Assembly: GCF_018623035.1 (NCBI RefSeq)
Contig: NZ_CP076023.1
Location: forward strand, 3,348,001-3,412,000
Direction of reading: 5' to 3'
Length of the DNA stretch: 64,000 bases
Source of the DNA: Cellulomonas dongxiuzhuiae
GTDB taxonomy: Bacteria; Actinomycetota; Actinomycetes; Actinomycetales; Cellulomonadaceae
Made by a program: the position numbers and the translations under genes. Every line of letters begins with the position of its first letter. The first letter of the stretch is position 1. The notes beneath the pieces are model-generated. The model worked only from the letters and a program-made list of their open reading frames with translations, had not been told where the DNA came from and did no database searches. Below, in pieces: positions 1 through 8,948 of the stretch.

Positions 1-645
1 GGCGACCTCGTCCCGTCGCGGCCGGGGCTCGAGTACTTCAAGGTCACCGAGGACAAGGCCCAGCCGAACATGTGGGTGGCCGACGCGCGGACCGGCCAGA
101 CGCTGTGGCGCAGCGGCACGGGTGCGGACAACGGGCGTGGCGTCGCCGCCGACGTCTGGGCCGGCAGCCCCGGTGCGGAGGCGTGGTCGTCCGCCGAGGC
201 GGATCTGCGCAACGCCGCGAACGGCGCGGCCGTGGGCCGCAAGCCGTCGTCGGCCAACTTCCTGGCCTGGTGGGACGGTGACCCCGTCCGCGAGCTGCTC
301 GACGGCACCAAGATCGACAAGTACGGCACGGGCGGCGAGACGCGCCTGCTGACCGGGTCCGACGTGCGGTCGAACAACGGCACCAAGTCCACACCGGTCC
401 TGTCGGGCGACATCCTCGGCGACTGGCGCGAGGAGGTGGTCTGGGCGCGGTCCGACGAGGGTGCGCTGCGGATCTACGCGACGCCGCTCACCACGTCGCA
501 CCGGCTGCCGACGCTGCTGCACGACCCGATGTACCGGGTCGCGCTGGCCTGGCAGAACACGGCGTACAACCAGCCGCCGCACCCGTCGTTCTACCTCGGC
601 GACCCGTTCACGGCCCCGCCGCAGCAGCGGCTGTACGTCCGCTGA
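1..645 (+). CDS. Rhamnogalacturonan lyase, PL11 family, C-terminal part
   Basis: The 5' end lies outside the window; the reading frame is open from base 1 and ends at TGA 643-645. The 214 visible residues match the C-terminal half of PL11 rhamnogalacturonan lyases, for example the stretches MWVADARTGQTLW, NFLAWWDGDPVRELLDG and GDWREEVVWARSD, and a terminal PSFYLGD. The family cleaves the rhamnogalacturonan-I backbone of pectin by beta-elimination and is usually secreted; the signal peptide would be upstream and cannot be seen. No carbohydrate-binding module follows the lyase domain. With GH43 and GH3 nearby it supports a plant-cell-wall-degrading lifestyle. Family call is strong; secretion is inferred. 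Confidence 0.9.
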   Translation, partial: GDLVPSRPGLEYFKVTEDKAQPNMWVADARTGQTLWRSGTGADNGRGVAADVWAGSPGAEAWSSAEADLRNAANGAAVGRKPSSANFLAWWDGDPVRELLDGTKIDKYGTGGETRLLTGSDVRSNNGTKSTPVLSGDILGDWREEVVWARSDEGALRIYATPLTTSHRLPTLLHDPMYRVALAWQNTAYNQPPHPSFYLGDPFTAPPQQRLYVR

Positions 646-684
646 CGCGACCGGATCGGGTCCGTCCGACCGTCGTACGCCGCA

Positions 685-715
685 GTGCCGCGGGGTACGT
701 CACCGACCGCGGCAC
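685..715 (+). terminator. Hairpin after the PL11 gene
   Basis: A perfect 9-bp stem (GTGCCGCGG / CCGCGGCAC) with a 13-nt loop lies 40 bp after the lyase stop codon and before the next gene's ribosome-binding site. There is no T-run, which is usual for terminators in such GC-rich genomes. Confidence 0.5.
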
Positions 716-751
716 GCTCTGATGTGTGAGGGTGTGCGACGGGAGGACGAC

Positions 752-1819
752 GTGACCGAGAGCATCGACCCGGCGCGCGCGGCGTACGCGTTCGCCAACC
801 GGTTCGTCAACGTGCTCGTCACGCTGCCGAACGGCACGCCGCTGCGGACCGCCGGGCGGTGCGGCGGCATGTCGTACTCGGTGCTCGACCACGTCACGTC
901 GGGACGCGACGTGCCGACGTGGCCCGCCGGGCTGTTCGCGCCCGGACGCGTGCCGCCCGACGGGCACCTCGTGGCCGACCACCTCCGGGCCCGCCAGCTC
1001 GACTCGTTCCGGTCCGTCTCGGCGCTGCGGTTCGTCACGTGGTCGGCGCTGCCGGACCGCGATCTCGGCCCGCTGGCCGGCGTCCGCACGCGGACGCGCC
1101 GCGAGCTGCCCGGGATCCTGCGTGCGCTCGCCGAGGGCCGGCCCGTGGTGCTCGGGATGGTCGTCGCCCGCCACCTGCTGCGCGCGGGCGACAACCACCA
1201 GGTCGTCGCGACGGGCGTCTCGCGTGGCGCCACGGGGCCCGTCCTCACGCTGCTCGACCCCAACAGCCCGGGGCGCGAGGTGAGCCTGGTCGAGACGCCC
1301 GAGGGCTGGCACGCGAGCAACGGGCGGCTCTGGCGCGGGTTCTTCCGGCACGCCTACGCACCGCGCACGCCGCCCGCCCTGCCGAGCGCGTCGCGCCGCC
1401 CGACGGTCCGCGTCCGGCCGGGTGCGCCGCTCGCGCTCGTGCACGTCGCGACGGGCCGGCTGCTCGTCGTCGCCGACGGCGGGCCCGCGCTGCGCGCCAC
1501 GGGCACGACGACGTGGACGCCCACGGGCGGTCCCGCACTGCTCACCGACGGGGCCACGGTCAGCCTCGTCACCGGCGACCGCGCACTCACCGTCGTCGGC
1601 ACGACGCCCGTGCTGGGCTCGGCGGACGGTACCGCGGCGGACGGCACCGCGGACGGCTGGCGCGTGGTCGTCGACGGTGGCGGCCCGTGGCGCCAGGGCT
1701 CACGGGTACGGCTCCTGCACACCGCGACGGGCGCTCTCCTGGCGGGCACGGCCGACGCCCTGACGACGTCCTGGACCCCCGACGCCTGCACATGGTGGAC
1801 GATCGCCACCACCCCCTGA
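752..1819 (+). CDS. C39-like papain-fold putative peptidase with C-terminal beta-rich domain
   Basis: 355 residues starting at GTG 752, chosen because GGGAGG lies at 741-746; an ATG at 722 in the same frame lacks a ribosome-binding site. The N-terminal ~200 residues contain a Cys in GRCGGMSY (C37), a His in GDNHQVVATG (H149) and an Asp in LLDPNSP (D169), the order and spacing of a Cys-His-Asp papain-like triad as in C39-like proteins. Residues ~230-355 are a Thr/Gly-rich beta domain with two similar segments (LALVHVATGRLL and VRLLHTATGALL), perhaps a trefoil-type ligand-binding fold. There is no signal peptide or membrane segment, so the protein looks cytosolic. Substrate unknown; it stands alone between two terminators. 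The catalytic assignment is from motif order only. Confidence 0.6.
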   Translation: MTESIDPARAAYAFANRFVNVLVTLPNGTPLRTAGRCGGMSYSVLDHVTSGRDVPTWPAGLFAPGRVPPDGHLVADHLRARQLDSFRSVSALRFVTWSALPDRDLGPLAGVRTRTRRELPGILRALAEGRPVVLGMVVARHLLRAGDNHQVVATGVSRGATGPVLTLLDPNSPGREVSLVETPEGWHASNGRLWRGFFRHAYAPRTPPALPSASRRPTVRVRPGAPLALVHVATGRLLVVADGGPALRATGTTTWTPTGGPALLTDGATVSLVTGDRALTVVGTTPVLGSADGTAADGTADGWRVVVDGGGPWRQGSRVRLLHTATGALLAGTADALTTSWTPDACTWWTIATTP

Positions 1820-1820
1820 C

Positions 1821-1860
1821 CCCCACCCGCACAAGCCCCCCGCCGAGCGTGGGTGGTGGG
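1821..1860. terminator. Possible bidirectional terminator
   Basis: A C-rich arm (CCCCACCCGC) and a G-rich arm (GCGTGGGTGG) can pair imperfectly across ~20 nt between the convergent peptidase and idi genes. Stem is bulged, so the call is tentative. Confidence 0.35.
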
Positions 1861-1873
1861 CGCGGAGGGACCG

Positions 1874-2395
1874 TCAAGGGGTGGCGGTGGCCACCAGGCG
1901 CAGGACGTCGGCGAACCAGGGGGTCACCTGGCCCTCCGCGACCAGCTCGTGCGCGCGCTGCGGGGTGACCCACTCGGTCTGGGAGACCTCGGCCGGGTCG
2001 GGGCGCAGCTCTCCGCTGCAGCGGCCGACGATGACGTGGTCGTGCTCGCACTCGACCTGTCCCGACGACGCGTCGGGCGCGCGGTACCGGAAGGCGCCGA
2101 CCTCGCGCGCGTCGACGAGCTCGACACCGAGCTCCTCGCGCACGCGCAGCGCCGCGCGCTCGCGCAGGTCCGCGCCCGGCAGCGGGTGGCCGCAGCACGA
2201 GTTGGTCCACAGGCCCGGGAAGCGCAGCTTGGCGTCGGCGCGGCGCTGCAGCAGGATCCGCCCGTCGGGCCGGGTGAGCACCACGGAGAAGGCCCGGTGC
2301 AGGTGGCCCGGCGCGGTGTGCGCCTCCCCCACCGTCGCGGTGCCCGTGCCGTTCCCGTCCTCGTCGACCAGCTCGACCAGGTCCGTCTCCGCCAT
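1874..2395 (-). CDS. idi: Isopentenyl-diphosphate delta-isomerase, type I
   Basis: 173 residues, the usual length for bacterial type I isomerase. It interconverts IPP and DMAPP for isoprenoid synthesis in the cytosol, using a divalent metal. The Nudix-like core is clear: HRAFSVVLTRPDGRILLQRR, then FPGLWTNSCCGHP with the catalytic Cys, and the conserved REELGVEL acidic helix; the second catalytic region is VECEHDHVIVG. The ATG at 2395 gives the standard N-terminus with EDGNGTG. Monocistronic, convergent with the peptidase gene and facing away from the lipoprotein gene upstream on the same strand. The 130-bp gap upstream holds only one small hairpin. Confidence 0.95.
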   Translation of the reverse strand: MAETDLVELVDEDGNGTGTATVGEAHTAPGHLHRAFSVVLTRPDGRILLQRRADAKLRFPGLWTNSCCGHPLPGADLRERAALRVREELGVELVDAREVGAFRYRAPDASSGQVECEHDHVIVGRCSGELRPDPAEVSQTEWVTPQRAHELVAEGQVTPWFADVLRLVATATP

Positions 2396-2478
2396 CGCGT
2401 CCAGGCCTCCCGCTCGCGTCCGCCGGGCCTGCGTCGGACGCGGCAGGCGGGGCCGGGGGCCGCAGACGCCTACGGTGA

Positions 2479-2495
2479 CCCGTCCCGGCGACGGG
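2479..2495 (-). terminator. Small hairpin after the 2526-3152 lipoprotein gene
   Basis: CCCGTC / GACGGG, 6-bp stem with a 5-nt loop, 30 bp past the lipoprotein stop. Short and without a T-run; weak. Confidence 0.3.
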
Positions 2496-2525
2496 AGCAA
2501 GTCGGCCCCCTCCGCGCGGTCGGGG

Positions 2526-3152
2526 TCAGGACAGGGAGACGGTCGTCCGACCGGTCTCCCGCAGGCCGGCCAGCCCCTCGCGGGCGCCGTCGAGCAGGAA
2601 CCCGCACGCGTCGGTGGGCCACCGCACGCGCACGGCGCGGTCGTCCGCGTCGAGCAGGTAGAGCACCGGGACGACCTCGAACATGGCCATGCACGCCTGG
2701 TCCGGGCGCGCCGGGACGTCCCGGCGCGCGAGCTGCGCGAGCAGCGGACCGAGGTCGCCCTCGAGCCGCACGACGTCCACGGACGCGACCGTCGGCGCTG
2801 CGGGGACGGGTGCCGGTGCGGGGTCCTCGAGCGACGAGGCACCCGGCTCCAGGATCTGCGGCGGCTCCGGCGCCGGGAGCACGCGCACCTCGGGCATCCG
2901 GCACTCGACGGCGGCGACCGGCGCGAACCCCTCGGGCACCCGGCCCGCGCGCGGCGCGGCGGGCAGCCCTTCATCCCCGCCTGCCCCGAGGGCCGCGAGC
3001 GTCTCCCGCACGGCGCAGTCGGCCGTGTCCGCGATCTCGGCGGGCGACGTCCCCGTGGCCGGTCCCGCGCACGCCGTCAGCAGCACGCCGACGCCCAGCA
3101 CGGCGACCCACGTCGCCGCTACGACGTCCCGCACCCGCGTCCGCGCTCGCAT
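2526..3152 (-). CDS. Hypothetical lipoprotein
   Basis: 208 residues. The start ATG at 3152 is chosen because it puts a short basic N-terminus (MRARTRVRD) before a hydrophobic stretch and an LTAC lipobox with Cys28; an upstream in-frame ATG at 3206 would add an unlikely leader. The mature part has an Ala/Pro/Glu-rich segment (~85-120) followed by a more ordered ~90-residue C-terminal domain containing DVVRLEGDLGPLL and two Cys. No family was recognised. It faces away from the sulfur operon, whose regulatory region begins 95 bp upstream. Expected location is the outer face of the cytoplasmic membrane. Confidence 0.8.
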   Translation of the reverse strand: MRARTRVRDVVAATWVAVLGVGVLLTACAGPATGTSPAEIADTADCAVRETLAALGAGGDEGLPAAPRAGRVPEGFAPVAAVECRMPEVRVLPAPEPPQILEPGASSLEDPAPAPVPAAPTVASVDVVRLEGDLGPLLAQLARRDVPARPDQACMAMFEVVPVLYLLDADDRAVRVRWPTDACGFLLDGAREGLAGLRETGRTTVSLS

Positions 3153-3246
3153 GCCGCCAGCCTGCCCGACGCCGACCGACCTCGGCAGGTGCCACCCGGA
3201 GGCCACCCCGCACGGACGCCCTGTCTCAGGATGCGATCACCGGGTT

Positions 3247-3266
3247 ATTCCCGACCGATCAGGTAT
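3247..3266. promoter_or_regulatory. Imperfect palindrome upstream of the sulfur operon, possible operator
   Basis: The 20 bp ATTCCCGACCGATCAGGTAT matches its own reverse complement at 14 of 20 positions and lies 16 bp before the leader-peptide start. Its overall shape (AT-CC-GA ... TC-GG-AT) resembles Rrf2-family operators such as IscR-type sites, which often control sulfur genes. Regulator identity is inference; no Rrf2 gene is in the window. Confidence 0.45.
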
Positions 3267-3281
3267 GTCATTGTCATCCCC

Positions 3282-3365
3282 ATGACCACCGCCCCGCACC
3301 CCGCCGCAGCGCTCGTGCTGCTCGTGCGTGCGTGTCGGTCGTGTCCGGCCACGAGCTGTCGCTGA
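3282..3365 (+). CDS. Cysteine-containing leader peptide of the sulfur operon
   Basis: A 27-residue reading frame, ATG 3282 to TGA 3363-3365, ending LVRACRSCPATSCR: three Cys in the last ten residues, just before the stop. It lies 218 bp upstream of the binding-protein gene and directly after the palindrome. Actinobacteria commonly carry short upstream frames with Cys and Arg codons near the end in front of sulfate, sulfite and sulfonate genes, and in mycobacteria such frames sense cysteine supply through ribosome stalling (cysteine attenuation). The same role is likely here: with charged Cys-tRNA plentiful the ribosome passes, and downstream initiation is reduced. The GC-rich 3366-3583 spacer could form the competing RNA structures but I did not identify a unique pair. 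Peptide product itself may have no function. Confidence 0.65.
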   Translation: MTTAPHPAAALVLLVRACRSCPATSCR

Positions 3366-3583
3366 CCAGCGACCCTCCGCCCTCGATCTCGCCGCGCCAG
3401 GTCGCGACGCCGTCGAGCCCGGCCGTCCCCCGGCCCCCAGGGCGCCCGGCCCCGCCCCGCAAGCTCCATCCCCGTCGCCCGCCACCCCTGGGTCGACACC
3501 GGGGACCCCGCGCGCCCGCGCCCCCGCCCGACCACCGCCGCGTCCCGACGCCGGCGGCCCACCCCTGCCCGGAAGGCTCCGCC

Positions 3584-4696
3584 ATGCCGTTCGCCCACCC
3601 CGCCCGGACCAGGTCCGGCCGCACCGCGCGCCACCGCCTCGCCGCGGTCACCGCCGCGACCCTCCTGCCCGCGCTGCTCGCCGCCTGCGCGGGTGACGCC
3701 TCGGCCGACGCCCCGTCGACCACGGCCGCCACGGCCGCGCTACCCACCGAGGTCCCCGCCGGCACGACGCTCGTCGTCGGGGACCCCACGACGCAGAAGG
3801 CCGTCGAGATCGCCGGCGACGACCTCGACTCGGACCTCGGCTTCACGATCGAGTGGGCCAACCTGTCCGGCGGCCCGCAGACCACCGAGGCGTTCCGCGC
3901 CGGTGCGCTCGACGTGGGCGCCGTCGCCGACATCCCCCCCATCCACGCCGAGTGGACCGGCCTCGACGTCAAGATCGTCTCCGCCGTGTACCGCCAGGAC
4001 TGGCAGGAGAACCCGATCTACGAGTTCGGCGTCGCACCCGGGGTCGACGGGGTCGAGTCCCTCGAGGACTTCGCCGGGCACCGCATCGCCTACTCGCCGG
4101 GGCAGGCGCAGGGCGTCATCGTGCTGCGCGCCCTCCAGGAGGCAGGGCTCGCGCAGGACGACGTGACCCTCGTCGAGCTGCCCAGCAACGGTGACGTCTA
4201 CGCGACCGCGCTCGCTGCGGGCGAGGTCGACATCGCGCCCATCGGCGGCGTCCAGATCGCCCGCTACCTCGAGAAGTACGAGGCCGACGGTGCGCACACG
4301 GTGCGCCACGGCCTGCGCGACGACCCGAGCCACCTGTACGCGCCGACCTCGGTGATCGACGACCCCGCCAAGGCGGCGGCCCTGCGCGCCTACGTGCAGC
4401 TGTGGGCGCAGGCCAAGCTCTGGGTGCACGACCACCCCGAGGAGTGGAAGGCGGGCTACTACGTCGCCGACCAGGGCCTGAGCCCCGCCGACGCCGACTA
4501 CCTCGTCGAGCGCGCCGGCATCCCCGACATCCCCGCGGACTGGTCCGAGGCGATCGCGCGGCACCAGGAGACGATCGAGCTGCTCGCGAAGGCCACGGGC
4601 AACGACGTGCTCGACGCGGCGGACCTGTGGGACCAGCGGTTCGCACCCGTCGAGGCCGAGGCCGTGGCCGCCTACCGCGAGAAGGAGGCCGGCTGA
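3584..4696 (+). CDS. Sulfonate/taurine-type ABC transporter substrate-binding lipoprotein (SsuA-like)
   Basis: 370 residues from ATG 3584 with GGAAGG at 3571. A basic N-terminus and LAAC lipobox (Cys35) mark a lipoprotein. The mature part has the NMT1/SsuA-type fold: TLVVGDPTTQKAVEIAG at the start, GALDVGAVADIPPIHA for the first lobe, then AGHRIAYSPGQAQGVIVLRAL and GEVDIAPIGGVQ. It would deliver an organosulfur compound to the permease encoded next. The stop overlaps the permease start (TGATG at 4694-4698). Exact ligand (alkanesulfonate, taurine, sulfate ester or dialkyl sulfide metabolite) cannot be read from the sequence; the downstream monooxygenase favours an oxidatively desulfurised substrate. 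Confidence 0.85.
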   Translation: MPFAHPARTRSGRTARHRLAAVTAATLLPALLAACAGDASADAPSTTAATAALPTEVPAGTTLVVGDPTTQKAVEIAGDDLDSDLGFTIEWANLSGGPQTTEAFRAGALDVGAVADIPPIHAEWTGLDVKIVSAVYRQDWQENPIYEFGVAPGVDGVESLEDFAGHRIAYSPGQAQGVIVLRALQEAGLAQDDVTLVELPSNGDVYATALAAGEVDIAPIGGVQIARYLEKYEADGAHTVRHGLRDDPSHLYAPTSVIDDPAKAAALRAYVQLWAQAKLWVHDHPEEWKAGYYVADQGLSPADADYLVERAGIPDIPADWSEAIARHQETIELLAKATGNDVLDAADLWDQRFAPVEAEAVAAYREKEAG

Positions 4697-5562
4697 TGTC
4701 GACCCTGTCCCTGCCCCACGGCTTGGCACGGCGGCCCGTCGCCCGCCCCGCGGCGGCCACCACGGCCCGCCGCACGCACCGCACGGTGCGGCGCCTCGGT
4801 CCCGGCCGCCCGCTGCGCGGCGGCACCCTCATCGGGCTCGGCGTCCTGCTGGCCGTGTGGTCGCTCGGCTCGGCCGTCGGGCTCATCGACCAGCGCACGC
4901 TGTCCGCGCCGTGGACCGTCGTGACGACCGGGGCCGACCTCGTCGCCGACGGCCGCCTGCAGGAGCACCTCGCGGTGTCCACGGGGCGCGCGCTGTCCGG
5001 GCTCGCCCTCGGGATCGTCGCGGGGACCGTCCTGGCGGTGGTCGCCGGGCTCAGCCGCTGGGGCGAGGCGATCGTCGACGGACCCGTGCAGCTCAAGCGG
5101 GCCATCCCGAGCCTCGCGCTGCTGCCGCTGCTCATCCTGTGGCTCGGCATCGGCGAGACGATGAAGGTCGTCACGATCCTGCTGGGCGTCCTCATCCCCG
5201 TGTACATCCACACCCACAACGGGCTGCGGACGATCGACGCGCGGTACGTCGAGCTCGCGGAGACCCTCGGGCTCACGCGGTGGGAGTTCCTCACCAAGGT
5301 CGTGCTGCCCGGTGCGCTGCCGGGGTTCCTGCTGGGCCTGCGGTTCGCGGTCACCGGCTGCTGGCTGGCCCTGGTGGTGGTCGAGCAGATCAACGGCACC
5401 GCCGGCATCGGCTACATGATGGAGCTCGCCCGCACCTACGGGCAGACCGACGTCATCGTCGTCGGCCTGGTCCTGTACGGGATCCTCGGCTACGGCTCCG
5501 ACCTGCTCGTCCGCGTCGTGCAGAGGAGGGCCCTGTCATGGCGGCGCACGCTCGCGGGCTGA
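4696..5562 (+). CDS. ABC transporter permease, SsuC/TauC-like
   Basis: 288 residues. The basic N-terminal ~45 residues precede about six membrane spans. The cytoplasmic coupling loop is clear: VELAETLGLTRWEFLTKVVLP, the EAA motif of this permease family that contacts the ATPase. The start ATG 4696 overlaps the preceding stop, and the 3' end overlaps the ATPase gene by 25 bp, so the three transporter genes are translationally coupled. It forms the membrane channel for the organosulfur substrate. Family call is firm, substrate inferred from neighbours. Confidence 0.9.
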   Translation: MSTLSLPHGLARRPVARPAAATTARRTHRTVRRLGPGRPLRGGTLIGLGVLLAVWSLGSAVGLIDQRTLSAPWTVVTTGADLVADGRLQEHLAVSTGRALSGLALGIVAGTVLAVVAGLSRWGEAIVDGPVQLKRAIPSLALLPLLILWLGIGETMKVVTILLGVLIPVYIHTHNGLRTIDARYVELAETLGLTRWEFLTKVVLPGALPGFLLGLRFAVTGCWLALVVVEQINGTAGIGYMMELARTYGQTDVIVVGLVLYGILGYGSDLLVRVVQRRALSWRRTLAG

Positions 5563-6407
5563 CCGCACCGGGCCCCACCGAGGACGCCCGGGTCCCGGCA
5601 CGGTCCGACGTCCCGGCACCCGCGCAGGGGGTCCTGGCGGACGAGCGCGTCACGACGGGCGACGGGTCGGTGGTCGTGCGCGACCTCGTCCGCGCCTACG
5701 GGCTCGGTGAGGGGGACGGCCGCGTGCTGCGCGGCCTGGACCTCGACATCGCGGCCGGCGAGTTCGTCGCCATCCTCGGGCGCAGCGGGTCCGGCAAGAG
5801 CACGCTGCTGCGCGCGCTCGCCGGCCTCGACCACGACGTGCACGGCACGGGCACGATCGCCGTCCCCGACCGGGTGTCCGTCGTGTTCCAGGACTCGCGG
5901 CTGCTGCCCTGGGCGCGCGTGCTCGACAACGTGACGCTCGGGCTGCGCGGCCCGGGCGCCCGCGAGCTGGGTACCGAGCGGCTCGCCGAGGTCGGGCTGG
6001 CCGGCCGCGAACGCGCGTGGCCGACCGAGCTGTCCGGCGGCGAGCAGCAGCGGGTGTCCCTGGCCCGGTCCCTCGTCCGCGAGCCCCGGCTGCTGCTGGC
6101 CGACGAGCCGTTCGGGGCGCTCGACGCCCTGACGCGCACCCGCATGCACGCGCTGCTGCGCGACCTGTGCGCACGGCACCGGCCCGCGGTGCTGCTGGTC
6201 ACCCACGACGTCGACGAGGCCATCGTGCTGGCCGACCGTGTCGTCGTTCTCGACGCCGGGCAGATCGCGCTCGACGTACCCGTCGCGCACCGCGACCCGG
6301 CCGACGCCGGCTACGTGGCGCTGCGCCGCGAGCTGCTCGACGCGCTCGGCGTCCCACCCGTCGTCGGCCCCGCCACCCCGTCCGCACCCGACAGGAGCAC
6401 ACCATGA
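5538..6407 (+). CDS. ABC transporter ATPase, SsuB/TauB-like
   Basis: 289 residues from ATG 5538, with GAGGAGGG at 5523-5530 inside the permease gene. Walker A is GRSGSGKST, the signature is LSGGEQQR, Walker B is LLLADEP followed by FGALDALTR, and the switch His is in VTHDVDEA; all catalytic elements are intact. About 50 Ala/Pro-rich residues precede the domain. SVVFQDSRLLPW is typical of the nitrate/sulfonate/taurine importer subfamily. It powers uptake through the 4696-5562 permease. Stop overlaps the monooxygenase start (ATGA at 6404-6407). Confidence 0.92.
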   Translation: MAAHARGLTAPGPTEDARVPARSDVPAPAQGVLADERVTTGDGSVVVRDLVRAYGLGEGDGRVLRGLDLDIAAGEFVAILGRSGSGKSTLLRALAGLDHDVHGTGTIAVPDRVSVVFQDSRLLPWARVLDNVTLGLRGPGARELGTERLAEVGLAGRERAWPTELSGGEQQRVSLARSLVREPRLLLADEPFGALDALTRTRMHALLRDLCARHRPAVLLVTHDVDEAIVLADRVVVLDAGQIALDVPVAHRDPADAGYVALRRELLDALGVPPVVGPATPSAPDRSTP

Positions 6408-7806
6408 CCACGCGACCCACGCGCGAGGGGCAGCTGCACCTCAACGCGTTCCTCATGAGCACGGGCCACCACGAGGCCTCGTGGCGGCTGCCGGAGTCCG
6501 ACCCGTCGTACCAGAGCACCAACATCGCCTACCTGCAGCGCCTCGCGCAGACGGCCGAGCGCGGGCACCTGGACTCGATCTTCTTCGCCGACGGCCCGGC
6601 GCTGTTCCGCGACGTCGGCCGCCGCCCGTCGGGCACGCTCGAGCCGACGGTCGTGCTGGCCGCCATCGCGGCGGTGACCAGCCGCATCGGGCTCATCGCC
6701 ACGGCGTCGACCACCTACAACGACCCGTACAACCTGGCCCGGCGGTTCGCGTCGGTCGACCACATCAGCGGCGGGCGCGCGGGCTGGAACATCGTGACGA
6801 CCGCGCACCTGGAGGCCGCGCGCAACTTCGGCCAGGACGACCTGCCGTCGCACCGGTCCCGCTACGAGCGCGCGGCCGAGTTCATCGACGTCGCGCTGCG
6901 GCTGTGGGACTCGTGGGAGGACGACGTCGAGATCGGTGACAAGGACGCCGGCCTGTGGGGCGACTCCTCGCGGATCCATCCCCCCCAGCACGTGGGCGAG
7001 CACTTCCGGGTCGCCGGGGCGCTGACGACGCCGCGCTCGCCGCAGGCCTACCCGCTGCTGGTGCAGGCCGGGTCGTCGGACGACGGCAAGGACCTGGCCG
7101 CGCGGTACGCCGAGGCCGTGTTCACCGCCCAGCAGACGCTCGACGACGCGCTCGCGTTCGCCCACGACCTCAAGCGTCGGACCGTCGAGTGGGGCCGGGA
7201 CCCCGCCGGCCTGCTCGTGCTGCCGGGCATCGTGCCCGTCATCGGCGCGACCGCGGCGGAGGCACGCGCGAAGGAGGAGGAGCTCGACCGGCTCATCCGC
7301 CCCGAGTACGCGCGCGCCCAGCTCGCCAAGACGCTGCGCGTCGACCCCGACGACCTGCCGCTGGACCGCGAGCTGCCCGCCGACCTGCCGAGCGAGGACG
7401 AGATCGAGGGCGCCAAGTCGCGGTACACGCTGATCGTCGATCTCGCGCGGCGCGAGCGGCTCACCGTGCGCCAGCTCATCGGCCGGCTCGGCGGCGGGCG
7501 CGGGCACCGCACGTTCTCCGGCACAGCCGAGCAGGTCGCCGACGCCATCCAGGAGTGGTGGGACGCGGGCGCCGCCGACGGGTTCAACATCATGCCCGCG
7601 GTGCTGCCGTCGGGCCTGGAGGACTTCGTCGACCAGGTCGTCCCCGTGCTCGTCGACCGCGGCCTGTTCCGCAGCGAGTACACGGGCACGACGCTGCGCG
7701 ACCACTACGGGCTCGCGCGCCCCGCGCACCCCCACCACCGCACGGGCGGGCGCGACATCGGGCGCGTCGCCACGACCACCGCCACCACCCACGAAGGAGC
7801 ACACGC

Positions 7807-7810
<4 letters not shown>
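6404..7810 (+). CDS. FMN-dependent monooxygenase, NtaA/SnaA/DszA/SoxA family
   Basis: 468 residues, start ATG 6404 with ACAGGAG upstream. The luciferase-like barrel shows family landmarks: [16 protein letters not shown] at the N-terminus, [17 protein letters not shown] and the [10 protein letters not shown]-like stretch ([11 protein letters not shown]). Members use FMNH2 supplied by a separate reductase and oxygen to attack C-S, C-N or related bonds; DszA, DmoA and SoxA-type enzymes act on sulfur compounds. Its position in the uptake operon suggests release of sulfite or an oxidised thiol from the imported compound. No flavin reductase gene is adjacent, so the partner would be elsewhere. The Cys-leader upstream supports a sulfur-supply role. 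Confidence 0.88.
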
Positions 7811-8829
<1,019 letters not shown>

Positions 8830-8846
8830 CGCCCGACGGGATCGCA

Positions 8847-8882
8847 CTCTCACCACCACGAGGGGGCTCCCCCCGGTGAGAG
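8847..8882. repeat. Hairpin with GAGAG arms
   Basis: CTCTCACC (8847-8854) pairs with GGTGAGAG (8875-8882) around a G/C-rich loop that can itself pair. It lies just after the aldo/keto reductase stop and shares its arm sequence with the stronger hairpin next to it, giving two copies of GGTGAGAGAGC within 30 bp. Confidence 0.5.
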
Positions 8883-8892
8883 AGCAATCCAG

Positions 8893-8930
8893 CCCCTGGT
8901 GAGAGAGCTCGATTGCTCTCTCACCAGGGG
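8893..8930. terminator. Bidirectional terminator, perfect 16-bp stem
   Basis: CCCCTGGTGAGAGAGC and its exact reverse complement flank a 6-nt loop (TCGATT). It sits between the convergent aldo/keto reductase and GH43 genes, so it can stop both transcripts. Confidence 0.8.
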
Positions 8931-8948
8931 TCGGGCGACGACCAGGGG

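Noticed and set aside
1853-3583. N-terminal extension of the sulfur binding protein
   Set aside because: The open frame overlaps idi and the lipoprotein on the other strand and would bury the lipobox signal peptide; ATG 3584 is right.
8830-8948. Small gene between the aldo/keto reductase and GH43
   Set aside because: The gap is filled by two hairpins and no start with a ribosome-binding site is present.
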